From NCBI RefSeq assembly GCF_005144415.1, contig NZ_SWJE01000001.1, positions 601,365-665,364 of the forward strand: a stretch of 64,000 nt of DNA, in the 5' to 3' direction. Under the pieces are notes generated by a model. That model did not search any database. It was not told the DNA's origin and saw only the letters and a list, made by a program, of their open reading frames with translations. Positions within the stretch are counted from its first letter, which is position 1; every line of letters starts with the position of its first letter. This DNA is from Trinickia terrae. GTDB lineage: Bacteria; Pseudomonadota; Gammaproteobacteria; Burkholderiales; Burkholderiaceae. A program made the translations under genes and the position numbers. Positions 37,988 through 47,584 of this stretch are shown one piece after another.

Positions 37988-38749
37988 TCAACCCCGCCCG
38001 ACATACGGCATCTTGCTTGCCATGATCGTCATGAACTGCACGTTTGCTTCGAGCGGCAGTTCGGCCATGTGCAGCACCGCGGCAGCCACGTGCTCGACGT
38101 TCATCGTCGGCTCGGGCACGATCTCGCCGTTGGCTTGCGGCACGCCTTTCGCCATGCGCTCCGTCATATCGGTGGCGGCGTTGCCGATGTCGATCTGGCC
38201 GCAGACGATGTCGTACTTGCGGCCATCGAGCGAGGTCGATTTGGTGAGGCCCGTGATGGCGTGCTTGGTCGCCGTGTAGGCGATGCTGAAGGGGCGGGGC
38301 GCGTGCGCCGAAATCGAGCCGTTGTTGATGATGCGTCCGCCGCGTGGCGCTTGCGATTTCATCATCGCGAAGGCCTCGCGCGTGCAGAGGAACGCGCCGG
38401 TCAGGTTGGTGTCGACGACCGCGCGCCAGTCGCCCACGCCGAGCTGATCGATCTCGACGGGCGGCGCGTTGCGGCCGGCGTTGTTGAAGAGCAGATCGAG
38501 CCGTCCGTAGCGCTGCCGCGTGGCGTCGAACAGCGCGGCGACGCTTGCCGCATCGGTGATGTCGGCGGCGACGGCCAGCGCGTCCTCGCCGCGCTGGCGG
38601 GCGGCGTCGGCGAGTGCATCGAGCGCCGCCTGGTTGCGCGCGGCCAGCACGACGCGGTATCCGTGCGACAGCAGCTTGAGCGCGACGGCGCGCCCGATGC
38701 CGGCGCTTGCGCCCGTGATCAAGGCGACCTTTCCTGTTGCAGGGCTCAT
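37988..38749 (-). CDS. short-chain dehydrogenase/reductase
   Basis: A 253-aa classical SDR with the cofactor motif [10 protein letters not shown], the NNAG-like LFNNAGRN, and catalytic Ser with YTATKHA. It is probably an NAD(P)-dependent alcohol/ketone oxidoreductase. It converges with the AraC regulator gene with only 18 bp between them. Substrate unknown. Confidence 0.9.
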   Translation of the reverse strand: MSPATGKVALITGASAGIGRAVALKLLSHGYRVVLAARNQAALDALADAARQRGEDALAVAADITDAASVAALFDATRQRYGRLDLLFNNAGRNAPPVEIDQLGVGDWRAVVDTNLTGAFLCTREAFAMMKSQAPRGGRIINNGSISAHAPRPFSIAYTATKHAITGLTKSTSLDGRKYDIVCGQIDIGNAATDMTERMAKGVPQANGEIVPEPTMNVEHVAAAVLHMAELPLEANVQFMTIMASKMPYVGRG

Positions 38750-39286
38750 CGAATGTCTTCCTGTGGTGGATCCGCTGCGGATGGCTTGGCATCTTAGCCG
38801 AAGGCAGATGTTTTCGTCGTTTGATGAGGAATGAGCGGTGCGGATGCAGTGGGCGTCGCCGGCAAGAACGCGCTAAGCGGTGTCGCGGTTTTGGCAACAC
38901 ACCGTGAGTATCGTGCGTCGTTCAGACAGTCGCATTCACCGGGCATGTCGATCGGCTTCGCTTCTGGCGGGCCGCGAAGTGTGATGCGGAAGCTGGAATT
39001 GATGCGAGGAAACCACGCGGTAATTAATATTTCGGATCGCGAATCAATAGGCGGAATCGTGCTGCCATCATGGCGGATCGATGCTAGCCGCAAGCCCGGC
39101 GCTTGCTTGACGCACGCCACCAAGTGACACATATTAGTTTGCAAATTCGTGACCCCCTTCGTCGTCTTTTCCTCGTCGACGAAGCGCGTTGGAAGCTTGG
39201 TTCCGTTGGCAGCTTAGTCCTTTGAGCGCAGCAGCCGCGATGTCGGAGCGACGTGCCCCATCGCGTATTCATCCAAGGGTCCGGCG
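38750..39286. other. intergenic stretch without a recognised gene
   Basis: About 540 bp between the SDR and the zinc-ribbon protein genes. Open frames exist on both strands (about 98 and 116 codons) but show no recognisable motif, ribosome site or GC3 bias. No strong hairpin or repeat was seen. Confidence 0.5.
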
Positions 39287-40570
39287 ATGTCTAGCCTATC
39301 CACTCCCGATGCCGATTTCCCCGTCGCGTGCCGACGCTGCGGCGGATTGTTGACCGAACCCATTTCCTTCTGTCCGCATTGCGGTGCAACGGCGCGGGTC
39401 GCGCTGGGGACCGGCTCGGCTGCCGCCGCCAGCGCTTCTGCGAGTCCGGCGGCCGCTGCGCCAGCGTCGCCCGGCAAGGCGTTGCCGCGAGTCGAACTCG
39501 CGGGGACGCCACGGCCGGTGCCGCTGTTCGCCGCAGCGGGCATGTCGCCCTCGCCGATACCCGACGGCGCCCGGCATTGGGGCTTGAGCCACGGCGCCGG
39601 GTGGACGCTGGCGGCGTTCGCGGTGCTGTTCGGCGGCTTCGTGCTGCTGCGCCAGTTCAACAGCCCGGAGACGCGCATCGAAGAGATGATGTCGCGCACG
39701 GTGGTGGGTTCGGTGACGCCCGGCTTGGAGCTCCCGGCTTCGGCGAGCGCAACGCCTGCCGCGCCTTTGCGACCCGCTTCCGTTGCGCCTCCTGCGGCTG
39801 CGACGGGCCAACAGCGCAATGCGGCGCTCCATGGGGCGCCGGCGCTTAGCGCGCAGGCGGCTCAGGAACAAGCCCAGCTTCAGGCGCAGGCCGCAGCGAA
39901 AATGCAAGCACAGGCGCAGGCGCAAGCACAGGCGAAACTGCAGGCTCAAGCGCAGGCGAGGTCGCAGGCACAGGCTCAAGCCCAGGCGAAGCTGCAGGCC
40001 CAAGCGCAAGCAAAACTGCGGGCCCAGGCGAGGGCCGCTGCGGAGCCCGCGCTACCGGCGCTTCCGCCGCTGCTGTCGCGTGCACCCGTCGCGGCGCAGG
40101 CGCCTGCGCCCGCCAAAACGCCTGTACTGGCTCCCACCCCGACAACCATTCCGGCAGCCGCTCAAACGACGGCGTCCGCCGCGGCGCCCGATTCGACCGA
40201 TCGCCACGGCAAGGCGCCCCCGCGTGACCTTCAGTCGATCCAGGCAAATCTGCAAAAGAACGACCTCACCGATGCGCACGCCGCGTTGAGCGAGGTGCTC
40301 GCCGCGCAGCCGGACAACGGCGACGCGCAGCGCATGCGCCAGGAACTGCAGGCGCGCGAGCAGGCGCGCGACGCAGCGCTGCGCGTGGCGCGCGGTTGCG
40401 CGCAACAGGGCCTGTGGACCTGCGTCTGGCACAACGCGGGCGATGCGCTCGCAGCCGACTCCGGCAGCGCCGAGGCGAAATCGCTCATTGCGCGTTCGAT
40501 TCGCGAATCGGGCTGGGGCAAGGCCTCGCAGGCTCCGGCTCCCGCTCCCGAGCAGACGAACAGTCAGTGA
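39287..40570 (+). CDS. zinc-ribbon, single-pass membrane protein with Gln/Ala-rich linker
   Basis: A 427-aa protein. An N-terminal zinc ribbon (CRRCGG and CPHCGA, residues about 15-36) is followed by an Ala/Pro linker, one membrane helix (WTLAAFAVLFGGFVLL near 105-122) and a long Ala/Gln repeat coil (about 185-260, near-perfect QAQAQAKLQ repeats). It ends with a TPR-like helical end (about 310-410). The probable topology is zinc ribbon in the cytoplasm and coil plus TPR in the periplasm. I do not recognise a named family. It precedes a TAXI binding-protein gene by 119 bp. Confidence 0.75.
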   Translation: MSSLSTPDADFPVACRRCGGLLTEPISFCPHCGATARVALGTGSAAAASASASPAAAAPASPGKALPRVELAGTPRPVPLFAAAGMSPSPIPDGARHWGLSHGAGWTLAAFAVLFGGFVLLRQFNSPETRIEEMMSRTVVGSVTPGLELPASASATPAAPLRPASVAPPAAATGQQRNAALHGAPALSAQAAQEQAQLQAQAAAKMQAQAQAQAQAKLQAQAQARSQAQAQAQAKLQAQAQAKLRAQARAAAEPALPALPPLLSRAPVAAQAPAPAKTPVLAPTPTTIPAAAQTTASAAAPDSTDRHGKAPPRDLQSIQANLQKNDLTDAHAALSEVLAAQPDNGDAQRMRQELQAREQARDAALRVARGCAQQGLWTCVWHNAGDALAADSGSAEAKSLIARSIRESGWGKASQAPAPAPEQTNSQ

Positions 40571-40689
40571 CGCACGATGCGCCGACGGAAATCAGAAGCG
40601 TGCGCCGCACTGGCGCACAACGATGAGGGCAGCCCGGCACGTCAGGCGCGTGCTGCGCGCGGGAAGTCAACCAAACCAACAGGTGCACC

Positions 40690-41778
40690 ATGATCAGGAC
40701 GATAGCGGCGGGGTTGGGGACCATGGCGCTGGCGTTGCTCGCAACGCTCGCATTGACGGGGCAGGCGCGCGCCGAGGCGCACTACAAGATCGTCACGGGG
40801 CAGGAGAGGGGCACCTATATCCAGATCGGGGCCGATCTCGCCAAATATGTCGCCGCGCCGGCGGGCATCGATCTCGAGGTGCTGCCGTCGAAAGGCTCGG
40901 CGGAGAACGTGCAGCGCATGCGCTATGAGCCGGGCGTCAAGCTCGCGCTCGTGCAGTCGGACGTGTACCAGGCCTTTGTCGACATGGCGGACGCCGGCAA
41001 CGACGAGGCCGGCGCGATCATTCGTCCGCTGCGGCTCATCATGCCGCTCTACGACGAGGAGATCTATTTCGTCGTGCGCTCCGATTCGCCGATGAACGCC
41101 ATCCAGGACATCAAGGGCAAGACCATCAGCGTCGGGCTACTCGGCAGCGGCACGGCCCAATCGGCGACGACGCTTTATCGCCTGATGTTCGGCCGCCCGA
41201 TCGACGACGCGAACGTGCAGCACTTGAGCAATGAAGACGCGCTGGCGCAGTTGATCGCCAAGCAGATCGACGTGGCGATCGTCGTCGCCGGCCAGCCGGC
41301 GAAGCTGTTCACCGACATGAACCCGGAACTGCTCTCGCAGATCAAGTTCCTCAAGCTCGATCCGAACGCGCCTGAGACGGCGCGCGCCAAGCAGACGTAT
41401 TTCCCCGCCGTGATACACCAGAGCAGCTATCCGAACTGGTTGAAGGAAGATGTGCCGACGTGGACCGTCAAGGCCTATCTGGTCACCTACGACTATGGCT
41501 TGCGCGACACGGTCGGCAACCTGAACCGTTTCGCCGAATCGCTGTGCACGCACTTCGACGACCTGCAGGCGCACGGGCATCCGAAGTGGAAGGAGGTCAA
41601 GCTGGAATTGCCGCCGCTGAGCTCGGGCTGGAAGTACTACCCGCCGATGGAGCGGCGCTTGCGGGCGTGTCTCACGCGCAGGGCCGCAGCGGAGCGGCAA
41701 CGCCCGCGTCCGGTGGCGGAGGACAAGCCGAAGCCGACGTGTTCGTCGGAAGAGCAGTTGCTGCTGCTGTGCAAGTAG
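40690..41778 (+). CDS. TAXI-family TRAP transporter solute-binding protein
   Basis: A 362-aa periplasmic binding protein with a signal peptide (cleavage near GQARA-EA, residue 29) and the TAXI pattern TGQERGTYIQIGADLAKYV. A charged C-terminal tail contains a Cys pair (TCSSEEQLLLLCK). No TRAP membrane subunits are encoded nearby, so it either works with distant permease genes or has a sensory or binding role. Ligand unknown. Confidence 0.88.
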   Translation: MIRTIAAGLGTMALALLATLALTGQARAEAHYKIVTGQERGTYIQIGADLAKYVAAPAGIDLEVLPSKGSAENVQRMRYEPGVKLALVQSDVYQAFVDMADAGNDEAGAIIRPLRLIMPLYDEEIYFVVRSDSPMNAIQDIKGKTISVGLLGSGTAQSATTLYRLMFGRPIDDANVQHLSNEDALAQLIAKQIDVAIVVAGQPAKLFTDMNPELLSQIKFLKLDPNAPETARAKQTYFPAVIHQSSYPNWLKEDVPTWTVKAYLVTYDYGLRDTVGNLNRFAESLCTHFDDLQAHGHPKWKEVKLELPPLSSGWKYYPPMERRLRACLTRRAAAERQRPRPVAEDKPKPTCSSEEQLLLLCK

Positions 41779-41834
41779 GGGCGATGCGGAATCGAGGACG
41801 CGTTAGCGAGCCCGTCGGCTGATGCAGGTCACGC

Positions 41835-42095
41835 TCAGGCGACGCCCAGCCCGCGCAGAATCGCATTGCCTTGCGGCGTCAGCTGGAAACGCTGGGTGCC
41901 GGGTGCGCTCGTGACGACCTCGACGAGGCCGGCTTCCTCGAGCATCGGGATTTCCGGCTTGGCGTTGACGTCGATGGGCGCATGCAGCAGGAGCAGCAGC
42001 GTGGCGAGCTCGTGATGGCTCAAGAGCCGCCGCAAAATGTGCGGCTGCTTGGCAGGCGGGCCTGCGCGATCCGGCTGGCGGTTCAGCTCGTTCAT
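41835..42095 (-). CDS. small winged-helix-like hypothetical protein
   Basis: An 86-aa protein with a helix-rich N-terminal half (LLSHHELATLLLLLHAPI) and a MLEEAGLVEVV...FQLTPQGNAILRGLG end that resembles the recognition helix and wing of MarR/PadR-like domains. Possibly DNA-binding. No family name assigned. Confidence 0.6.
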   Translation of the reverse strand: MNELNRQPDRAGPPAKQPHILRRLLSHHELATLLLLLHAPIDVNAKPEIPMLEEAGLVEVVTSAPGTQRFQLTPQGNAILRGLGVA

Positions 42096-42210
42096 TCTCG
42101 TATTCCTATCGCTAGATTTTGCTTGGCGATGATCGTCAAGAAAAATTAAACGATTCTTAAATCGGCCCGCGAACCCGTTTTTTCACCCCCCGGCGCTGGC
42201 TTACAGCCGT

Positions 42211-42549
42211 TTACGGCGCGCAGGTCTTGCTTGCCCCTTCGAGCCACAGGTTCGACACGTGGCGCTGGCCCGGATAGAAGCGATACCACGTCTGGCCGTT
42301 GTCGCTGCGCACCTTGACCACATTGGAATCGCCGAACTCGAGCATCGTGCCTTGCGGAATCGGCGTGGATTTGAAGCTGACGCCGTGCTTGGCCGCGTCT
42401 TGCGTCAGGCATGCGACGACATCATTGACCGAGCGGTCGGTCGCATGATCGATCTCCGGCTCGCCGGAATCCGGGTTGCTCTGGAACATGGCGCACCCCG
42501 CGACGAGCAACGGGATCGATACGGCTGCGGCGATGGCGAGTCTGTTCAT
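42211..42549 (-). CDS. small lipoprotein
   Basis: A 112-aa protein with a signal peptide and lipobox LLVAGC (Cys19), followed by an alpha/beta domain with paired Cys (VACLTQ and KTCAP). Likely an outer-membrane or periplasmic lipoprotein of unknown role. It is divergent from queF. Confidence 0.8.
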   Translation of the reverse strand: MNRLAIAAAVSIPLLVAGCAMFQSNPDSGEPEIDHATDRSVNDVVACLTQDAAKHGVSFKSTPIPQGTMLEFGDSNVVKVRSDNGQTWYRFYPGQRHVSNLWLEGASKTCAP

Positions 42550-42793
42550 GGACGTGGGGTGCTCCGGAAGGACTGACCTCGCGTGCGGCGACGGATCGCG
42601 GCGCGCGATACAAAAGCCGCCATTAGATCACATCGACGCGAGCTGCCCAGCGGGCCGGCGCCTCGTCCCCTAATAACGTTGATGGGTTCTGGCGCGATCT
42701 CCGGTTGCGCTAGATTGCAAATCCGCGACAGCTCTCCCAAGCTTTTCGGCCCTGATTGGCAGCGCCATCGATTGACCAAATGTAAGGAAATAT

Positions 42794-43597
42794 ATGGAAC
42801 TGGGCAAGACTTCCGTTTACGAGTCTAAATACAACCCCGAAAGGCTGTTTGCGATACCGCGCAGGCCGAAGCGAGAAGAGCTGGGCATTACCGGGGAATT
42901 ATTGCCATTCGTCGGATACGATTTATGGAACCACTACGAAGTATCGTGGCTCGACCAGCGCGGCAAGCCGCAGGTGGCGACCGCGCAAATCGCCTACCCC
43001 TGCGATTCGGAATTCATCATCGAATCGAAATCGATGAAGCTTTACTTCAATAGCCTGAACAACACCCGTTTCGAGAGTATCGATGTCCTGCGAGACACCA
43101 TTGCGGCCGATTTGTCTTCGCGCTTGAAGGCGAATGTCTCGGTCGTCGTCAATCCGCTGCAAGACCAGATGCATAGGATTATTTCGCCGCTGGAGGGTGT
43201 TTGCATCGATGACGCCGAGATCGACGTCGAGGATTTCGCTCTCAACCCGCAATACCTGGAAACGGAGCGCTGGCAAGCGGAAGAAATGCTGTATTCGAAT
43301 CTGCTGAAATCCAATTGCCTGGTGACCGGGCAGCCGGATTGGGGAAGCGTCTGGATCAAGTACCGGGGAAAGAAGATATCCAGGGAGGGGTTGCTCCGCT
43401 ATATCGTCTCGTTTCGCGAGCATCACGAGTTTCACGAGCAATGCGTGGAAAGAATATTCGTCGACATCATGCGGATGTGCGAGCCGGCAAGCCTGACCGT
43501 CGGGGCGAGATACACGCGCCGTGGCGGGATCGACATCAATCCCGTCAGGTCCACGCAAAACCAGAAAATCGCCAATCCTCGGTTGATCCGCCAATGA
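42794..43597 (+). CDS. queF: NADPH-dependent 7-cyano-7-deazaguanine reductase
   Basis: A 267-aa long-form (YqfB/E. coli-type) QueF that reduces preQ0 to preQ1 in queuosine tRNA modification. The substrate-binding motif ESKS is at 77-80, the catalytic Cys175 is in SNCLVTGQPD, and the His-containing FREHHEFHEQC is near 207-217. Coding GC is lower than in neighbours, suggesting transfer. The start has TAAGGA. It overlaps the following transporter remnant by the ATGA junction. No preQ1 riboswitch was seen in the upstream 240 bp. Confidence 0.95.
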   Translation: MELGKTSVYESKYNPERLFAIPRRPKREELGITGELLPFVGYDLWNHYEVSWLDQRGKPQVATAQIAYPCDSEFIIESKSMKLYFNSLNNTRFESIDVLRDTIAADLSSRLKANVSVVVNPLQDQMHRIISPLEGVCIDDAEIDVEDFALNPQYLETERWQAEEMLYSNLLKSNCLVTGQPDWGSVWIKYRGKKISREGLLRYIVSFREHHEFHEQCVERIFVDIMRMCEPASLTVGARYTRRGGIDINPVRSTQNQKIANPRLIRQ

Positions 43598-44152
43598 ATA
43601 CTACTGCAGCGACACATGATTCTTTTCGTATGCTTTCTCATGACGTCGAATATGACCGCCTTTCAGTTGTCGGAGGTGGTGTTGCCGTCGAGGATTTTCG
43701 GCGATGCCGTGTGAATTCAATTCCCCGCCGCGCTCATTCTGTTTCCGGCAACGTACGCGTTCAGCACGATCTTGACCGAAGTGTATGGGTTTCACGTGAG
43801 CCGCCTTGCCATATGGGGCGGCCTCGTGGCGAATTCGCTGGTGGTGCTGGGCGTCTGGCTGGTTTCGCTGTTGCCGACTTCGCCTACACACGCTGGGATT
43901 GGCGCACAGGCATATGAGGCGCTCTTTTCCGGGTATGTGAGAGCATTTGTCGCTTCTTCCATTGCCTATTTTTGTATTTTGTTTTGGGGCGTGTTGAGCG
44001 CGAAGGAAATACTGATGATCGTCGTCAAATTCCTGTACGAGCTCGTTTTGCTGCCGCTCGTCATGCGCGCTGCGAGGTATCTGAAGCAGAGAGACGAAAT
44101 CGATTACTACGACGTGAATACGAGGTTCAATCCGTTTTCGCTTGCGGAGTGA
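43594..44152 (+). pseudogene. decayed queuosine-precursor transporter (YhhQ/QPTR)
   Basis: The ATG at 43594 overlaps the queF stop, but the homologous frame is a different one (containing ATG 43616, ILFVCFLMTSNMTAF), so a frameshift lies in the first 30 bp. In that frame an internal TGA occurs at 43712, between GDAV and QFPAALILFPATY. Later the sequence jumps from AFVASSIAYFC directly to FWGVLSAKEIL, missing about 45 residues of the normal family. The C-terminus RDEIDYYDVNTRFNPF is intact. With three lesions it should not function. Confidence 0.8.
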
Positions 44153-44190
44153 GAGGTCGGCATTCGATCGGCCGCACCAAGGAGGAGCAG

Positions 44191-44427
44191 ATGACGAATA
44201 CCGGCCCTGTTTCGCTATCGGCGCGATCGCGCGATGCCTGGGACTTCGCGAAAGCGCTCGCGCACACTTGGCGGGTAAGGCTCGCACCGTTGCATTCGCC
44301 GCATGTGCGGAACCTTGCGTTTGCGCGAGCCGCGTCCGGCACAGGCGAGATGCCTTGCCACCCCCTTGCGCATGCGTTGCGACAGGGCGTCGAGCAACGG
44401 CCGCCTGTCGTCGCACGATGTGCTTAG
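44191..44427 (+). CDS. small open reading frame with strong ribosome site
   Basis: A 78-codon frame starting at ATG 44191, preceded by AAGGAGGAG with ideal spacing. The product (WDFAKALAHTWRVRLAP, then ARAASGTGEMPCHPLAHALRQG) has no recognised motif and no membrane helix. It overlaps the end of the convergent porin gene by four bases. The ribosome site is the only firm support, so it may be a relic or a genuine small protein. Confidence 0.4.
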   Translation: MTNTGPVSLSARSRDAWDFAKALAHTWRVRLAPLHSPHVRNLAFARAASGTGEMPCHPLAHALRQGVEQRPPVVARCA

Positions 44428-45602
44428 AACGTAACGGCGACCCCGAACATCGCGACGAACTGCCCCTGCGTGGACGACCACGTCGAGCTTTGCGAATCGC
44501 CGACATCGGGCGCCGCCGCAATGATGTTGCCCGCGCCCGACTTGCCGAGCGTATTGCCGCTCGCATGCTGGTAGGCCTGCGTCGAATAGAGCGTGGTGCG
44601 CTTCGACAGGCGGTAGGACTCGCGCAGCGAATACTGCTCGTAGCGCGCCGCGCTCGTGATGCCGTTGGCCTTCGACGCCGCCGTGTACGAGAACCCGCCG
44701 GCGACATCGAACGCGGGCGTGAAGCGATAGTCGGCGAGCGCGGCGTAGGTGTTGAAGACGGCGGTGTTCTTGAACAGCGAAAAGCCGCCCGGCAGATACT
44801 GGACGTTCGAATAGCTCAGGCCGAGCGTCAGGTTCCCGAGCGTGTAGTTGCCGGCGGTCGCGATGTGCTGGACCGCCTTGGCCGACACATAGCCCTGGTT
44901 TACCGCCGAGGTGCTGAACGATGCCGTGGCGGCGGTATCGAAGCTGCTCGTGAGGCCCGTGTTGTTCATCCGCAGATAGCCGGCGCCGAGACTCAGCGGG
45001 CCGTTCGCGTAGCTCACCGCGCCGCTCCACGTCTGGCCTTTGCCCATGCTGCCCGCGATGCCGCTGAATGCATACATCATGCTCGCGGTGAGGCCGTAGT
45101 AGTTGGGCGACGTGTACGTCACCGAGTTGTTGATGCGGATCGTGGTGTCGAGCCCGTCGATGTCGCCGGGGTGCGCGCCGGTTGCGCCGGTGAGCCAGTT
45201 GCTGCCCGTGAGCGGTCCCACCATCAGGTAATACGGGGTGTACTGGCGGCCGGCCGTGACCGTGCCGTACCGCGTGTTCTGCAACCCCACGTACGATTGG
45301 CGGTTGAAGATGAGGCCGGAGGTCGAGGCCGCGCCCGTGTTCAGATCGAAGCCGGCCTGCAAGTCGAAGATCGCCTTCGTGCCGCCGCCCAGGTCCTCCG
45401 AGCCGCGGAAGCCGAACTTCGATGCATAGAGGTTGCCCTGTCGCAGGTAGACGTTCGAGCTGCCTTTCTGATTGTTGACGTAGGTGATGGCGTCATCCAC
45501 CACCCCGTACAGCGTGACGCTGCTTTGCGCCCATGCTGGGACCGTCGCGAGGGCCGCGCCGGCGGCAAACAGTGTTTTCTTGAGCGTGAAGCTGGATTTC
45601 AT
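44424..45602 (-). CDS. Gram-negative trimeric porin
   Basis: A 392-aa outer-membrane porin with a signal peptide (cleavage near PAWA-QSS), the start SSVTLYGVVDDAI and the terminal aromatic FGVAVTF of beta-barrel proteins. It belongs to the OmpC/Omp32-type porins of Burkholderia. It is downstream of quiC (72 bp) in the same orientation and may import shikimate- or protocatechuate-type acids; that link is inferred. Confidence 0.92.
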   Translation of the reverse strand: MKSSFTLKKTLFAAGAALATVPAWAQSSVTLYGVVDDAITYVNNQKGSSNVYLRQGNLYASKFGFRGSEDLGGGTKAIFDLQAGFDLNTGAASTSGLIFNRQSYVGLQNTRYGTVTAGRQYTPYYLMVGPLTGSNWLTGATGAHPGDIDGLDTTIRINNSVTYTSPNYYGLTASMMYAFSGIAGSMGKGQTWSGAVSYANGPLSLGAGYLRMNNTGLTSSFDTAATASFSTSAVNQGYVSAKAVQHIATAGNYTLGNLTLGLSYSNVQYLPGGFSLFKNTAVFNTYAALADYRFTPAFDVAGGFSYTAASKANGITSAARYEQYSLRESYRLSKRTTLYSTQAYQHASGNTLGKSGAGNIIAAAPDVGDSQSSTWSSTQGQFVAMFGVAVTF

Positions 45603-45674
45603 CCAAAGATCTCCTGATTGGTACGTTGACGTTGCGGAATTGTTTTAGTGGGCTACAGAGGGGCTGCTGGCGAT

Positions 45675-47567
45675 TCACTTGCGTTGCTGGGCTTGCGCGG
45701 CGAGACGGACGGCCGCATTGATCGCGCCGTAGCCGTCGTAGCCGCCGCGGCGCTCGACGATCTCGAACGAGAAGCGCCGTCCGATGCGCTCGGTATAGGC
45801 ATGGAAAAACTCGCCGCCGCGCTCGTCGCGGTCGTACAGGATGTGTTTCTCGGCCAGCGCGTCGATCAAGTCGTCGGGCAGCGCGTAGCGGGCCGCGAGG
45901 TCGTCGTAGTAGTTGCGCGGGATGCGCAGGAACGGCACGCCGTCGGCGACGAACTGCTCGATCGCGCCGAAGATATCGCCGGTGCGGAACGCGACGTGGT
46001 TCAGGCCCGAGCCGTGGTAGGTGTCGAGCGCGTCGGCCACAGCGGTGTGGCGGTCCGCCGACGCGTTCAGCGCAATGCGCACCGAGCCGTCGCGGCTGCG
46101 CACCGCGCGGCTGCGCACGAGCCCGTACGGGTCGGGCACGACCCAGCTCGGCTCGGCGTCGAAGCCGAACGCGGTTTTGAAGAACAGGATCCAGGTGTCG
46201 AGCGCGTCGGCCGGCAGCGAGAGGCAGACGTGGTCGATGCCGTCGAGCGGGCCCACTTCCGCGGGGCCGTTCATGTCGGTCAGCACGAAGTCCGATTCAT
46301 AGAGCGTCGGGGCGTCCGGCGCTTCGTCGACGAAGTATTCGAGGCTGCCGTCGGGCGCCTGCACGCTCGGCAGCACGCGCTCGTTCGGCCCCACGCGGCC
46401 CGAGAACGGCGTGTAGCCGAAGCCCGCGGCGCGCTCGAAGGCCACCTTCGCGTCGTCGACGCGGAACGCCGACGCGCACAGCGACAAGCCGTGCTGCTGG
46501 TAGAACGCGTCGGCGAACGAGTCGCGCTCGGCGTTCAGCACGATCGACGCGGCGCCGTGCTGGTAGAGCGTGGCGTCCTTCGAGCGATGCTTCCCCGCGA
46601 GGCGGAAGCTGAGCTTGCCGAGCCAGTCGGCGACTTGCGCGCCGGTCGTTGCATCGACGGCGAATTCGAGGAACTGGAAGCCGACGTGCGCGGGCGGGGC
46701 GGGCGGCGTGAACAGCGGCTGTGAGGCGCGGCGAGCCGCGCGTTCCCGCTCCATCAGCGCGCGCGTCTGCTCCTCGAGATAGAGAAGCGAGCGATAGCCG
46801 TCCTTCGCGGTGGTGGCGGTCTGCGCGGCGCGGAACCCGTCATTGAAAATTTCGAGCGACAGCGGCCCCGTGAAGCCCGCTTCGATCACGCGCGCGGTGA
46901 AGCGGGCGAGGTCGAAATCGCCCTGGCCCGGGAAGCAACGGTAGTGGCGGCTCCATTCGAGCACGTCCATCGCGAGCTTGGGCGCGTCGGCGATCTGCAC
47001 GAAGGCGATGCGCTCGCCGGGAATCGACGCGATCTCGTCGACCGGATCGTTCAGCGACAGCGTGTGGAAGCTGTCGAGCGCGAGCCCGAGGTTCGGGTGA
47101 TTCACGGCGTCGACGAGGCGCCACGCATGGCGGTACGAATGCACGTGCCGTCCCCACGCCAGCGCTTCGTAAGCCGCGACCACGCCCGCCTGCTGCGCCG
47201 CGCGCGCCAGCGCGCCGAGCTGGTCGACGATCAGCGCATCGTCGGCGATTGTCTCCGGCGACACGTTGCTGCACACCAGAATGCGATCGCAACCCAATTC
47301 GTGCATCAGGTCGAACTTGCGCTTGACGCGCTCCAGATTGCGCGAAAGGCGCTCGGCGCTCACGCCCTCGAAGTCGCGAAACGGCTGGAACAGCACGATC
47401 TTCAGGCCGAGGTCCTCGGCCATGCGGCGGACTTCGGCGGGCGAGCCGTCGAAGTAGAGCAGGTCGTTCTCGAAGATTTCGACGCCGTCGAAGCCCGCCT
47501 GCCGGATGGCGGCCAGCTTCTCGGCGAGTGTCCCGCTGATGGACACGGTGGCAATCGAACGCTGCAT
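45675..47567 (-). CDS. quiC: bifunctional 3-dehydroshikimate dehydratase / HPPD-like protein QuiC
   Basis: A 630-aa fusion. Residues 1-285 form a xylose-isomerase-like TIM barrel (QAGFDGVEIFENDLLYFDG) that dehydrates 3-dehydroshikimate to protocatechuate. Residues 295-620 are a hydroxyphenylpyruvate dioxygenase-like VOC region with segments GIDHVCLSLP and YHGSGLNHVAF. The order matches Pseudomonas QuiC1-type enzymes. The start at 47567 has TAGGAG seven bases upstream. It is divergent from aroQ-aroE and the MFS gene. Confidence 0.92.
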   Translation of the reverse strand: MQRSIATVSISGTLAEKLAAIRQAGFDGVEIFENDLLYFDGSPAEVRRMAEDLGLKIVLFQPFRDFEGVSAERLSRNLERVKRKFDLMHELGCDRILVCSNVSPETIADDALIVDQLGALARAAQQAGVVAAYEALAWGRHVHSYRHAWRLVDAVNHPNLGLALDSFHTLSLNDPVDEIASIPGERIAFVQIADAPKLAMDVLEWSRHYRCFPGQGDFDLARFTARVIEAGFTGPLSLEIFNDGFRAAQTATTAKDGYRSLLYLEEQTRALMERERAARRASQPLFTPPAPPAHVGFQFLEFAVDATTGAQVADWLGKLSFRLAGKHRSKDATLYQHGAASIVLNAERDSFADAFYQQHGLSLCASAFRVDDAKVAFERAAGFGYTPFSGRVGPNERVLPSVQAPDGSLEYFVDEAPDAPTLYESDFVLTDMNGPAEVGPLDGIDHVCLSLPADALDTWILFFKTAFGFDAEPSWVVPDPYGLVRSRAVRSRDGSVRIALNASADRHTAVADALDTYHGSGLNHVAFRTGDIFGAIEQFVADGVPFLRIPRNYYDDLAARYALPDDLIDALAEKHILYDRDERGGEFFHAYTERIGRRFSFEIVERRGGYDGYGAINAAVRLAAQAQQRK

Positions 47568-47584
47568 GGTGAGGCTCCTATGTC

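Noticed and set aside
38794-39144. Overlapping 98- and 116-codon frames in the SDR/zinc-ribbon gap
   Set aside because: No motif, no ribosome site, no codon bias; they overlap each other on opposite strands.
42550-42793. Possible preQ1 riboswitch upstream of queF
   Set aside because: I looked for the small hairpin and A-rich tail of preQ1-I and saw neither.
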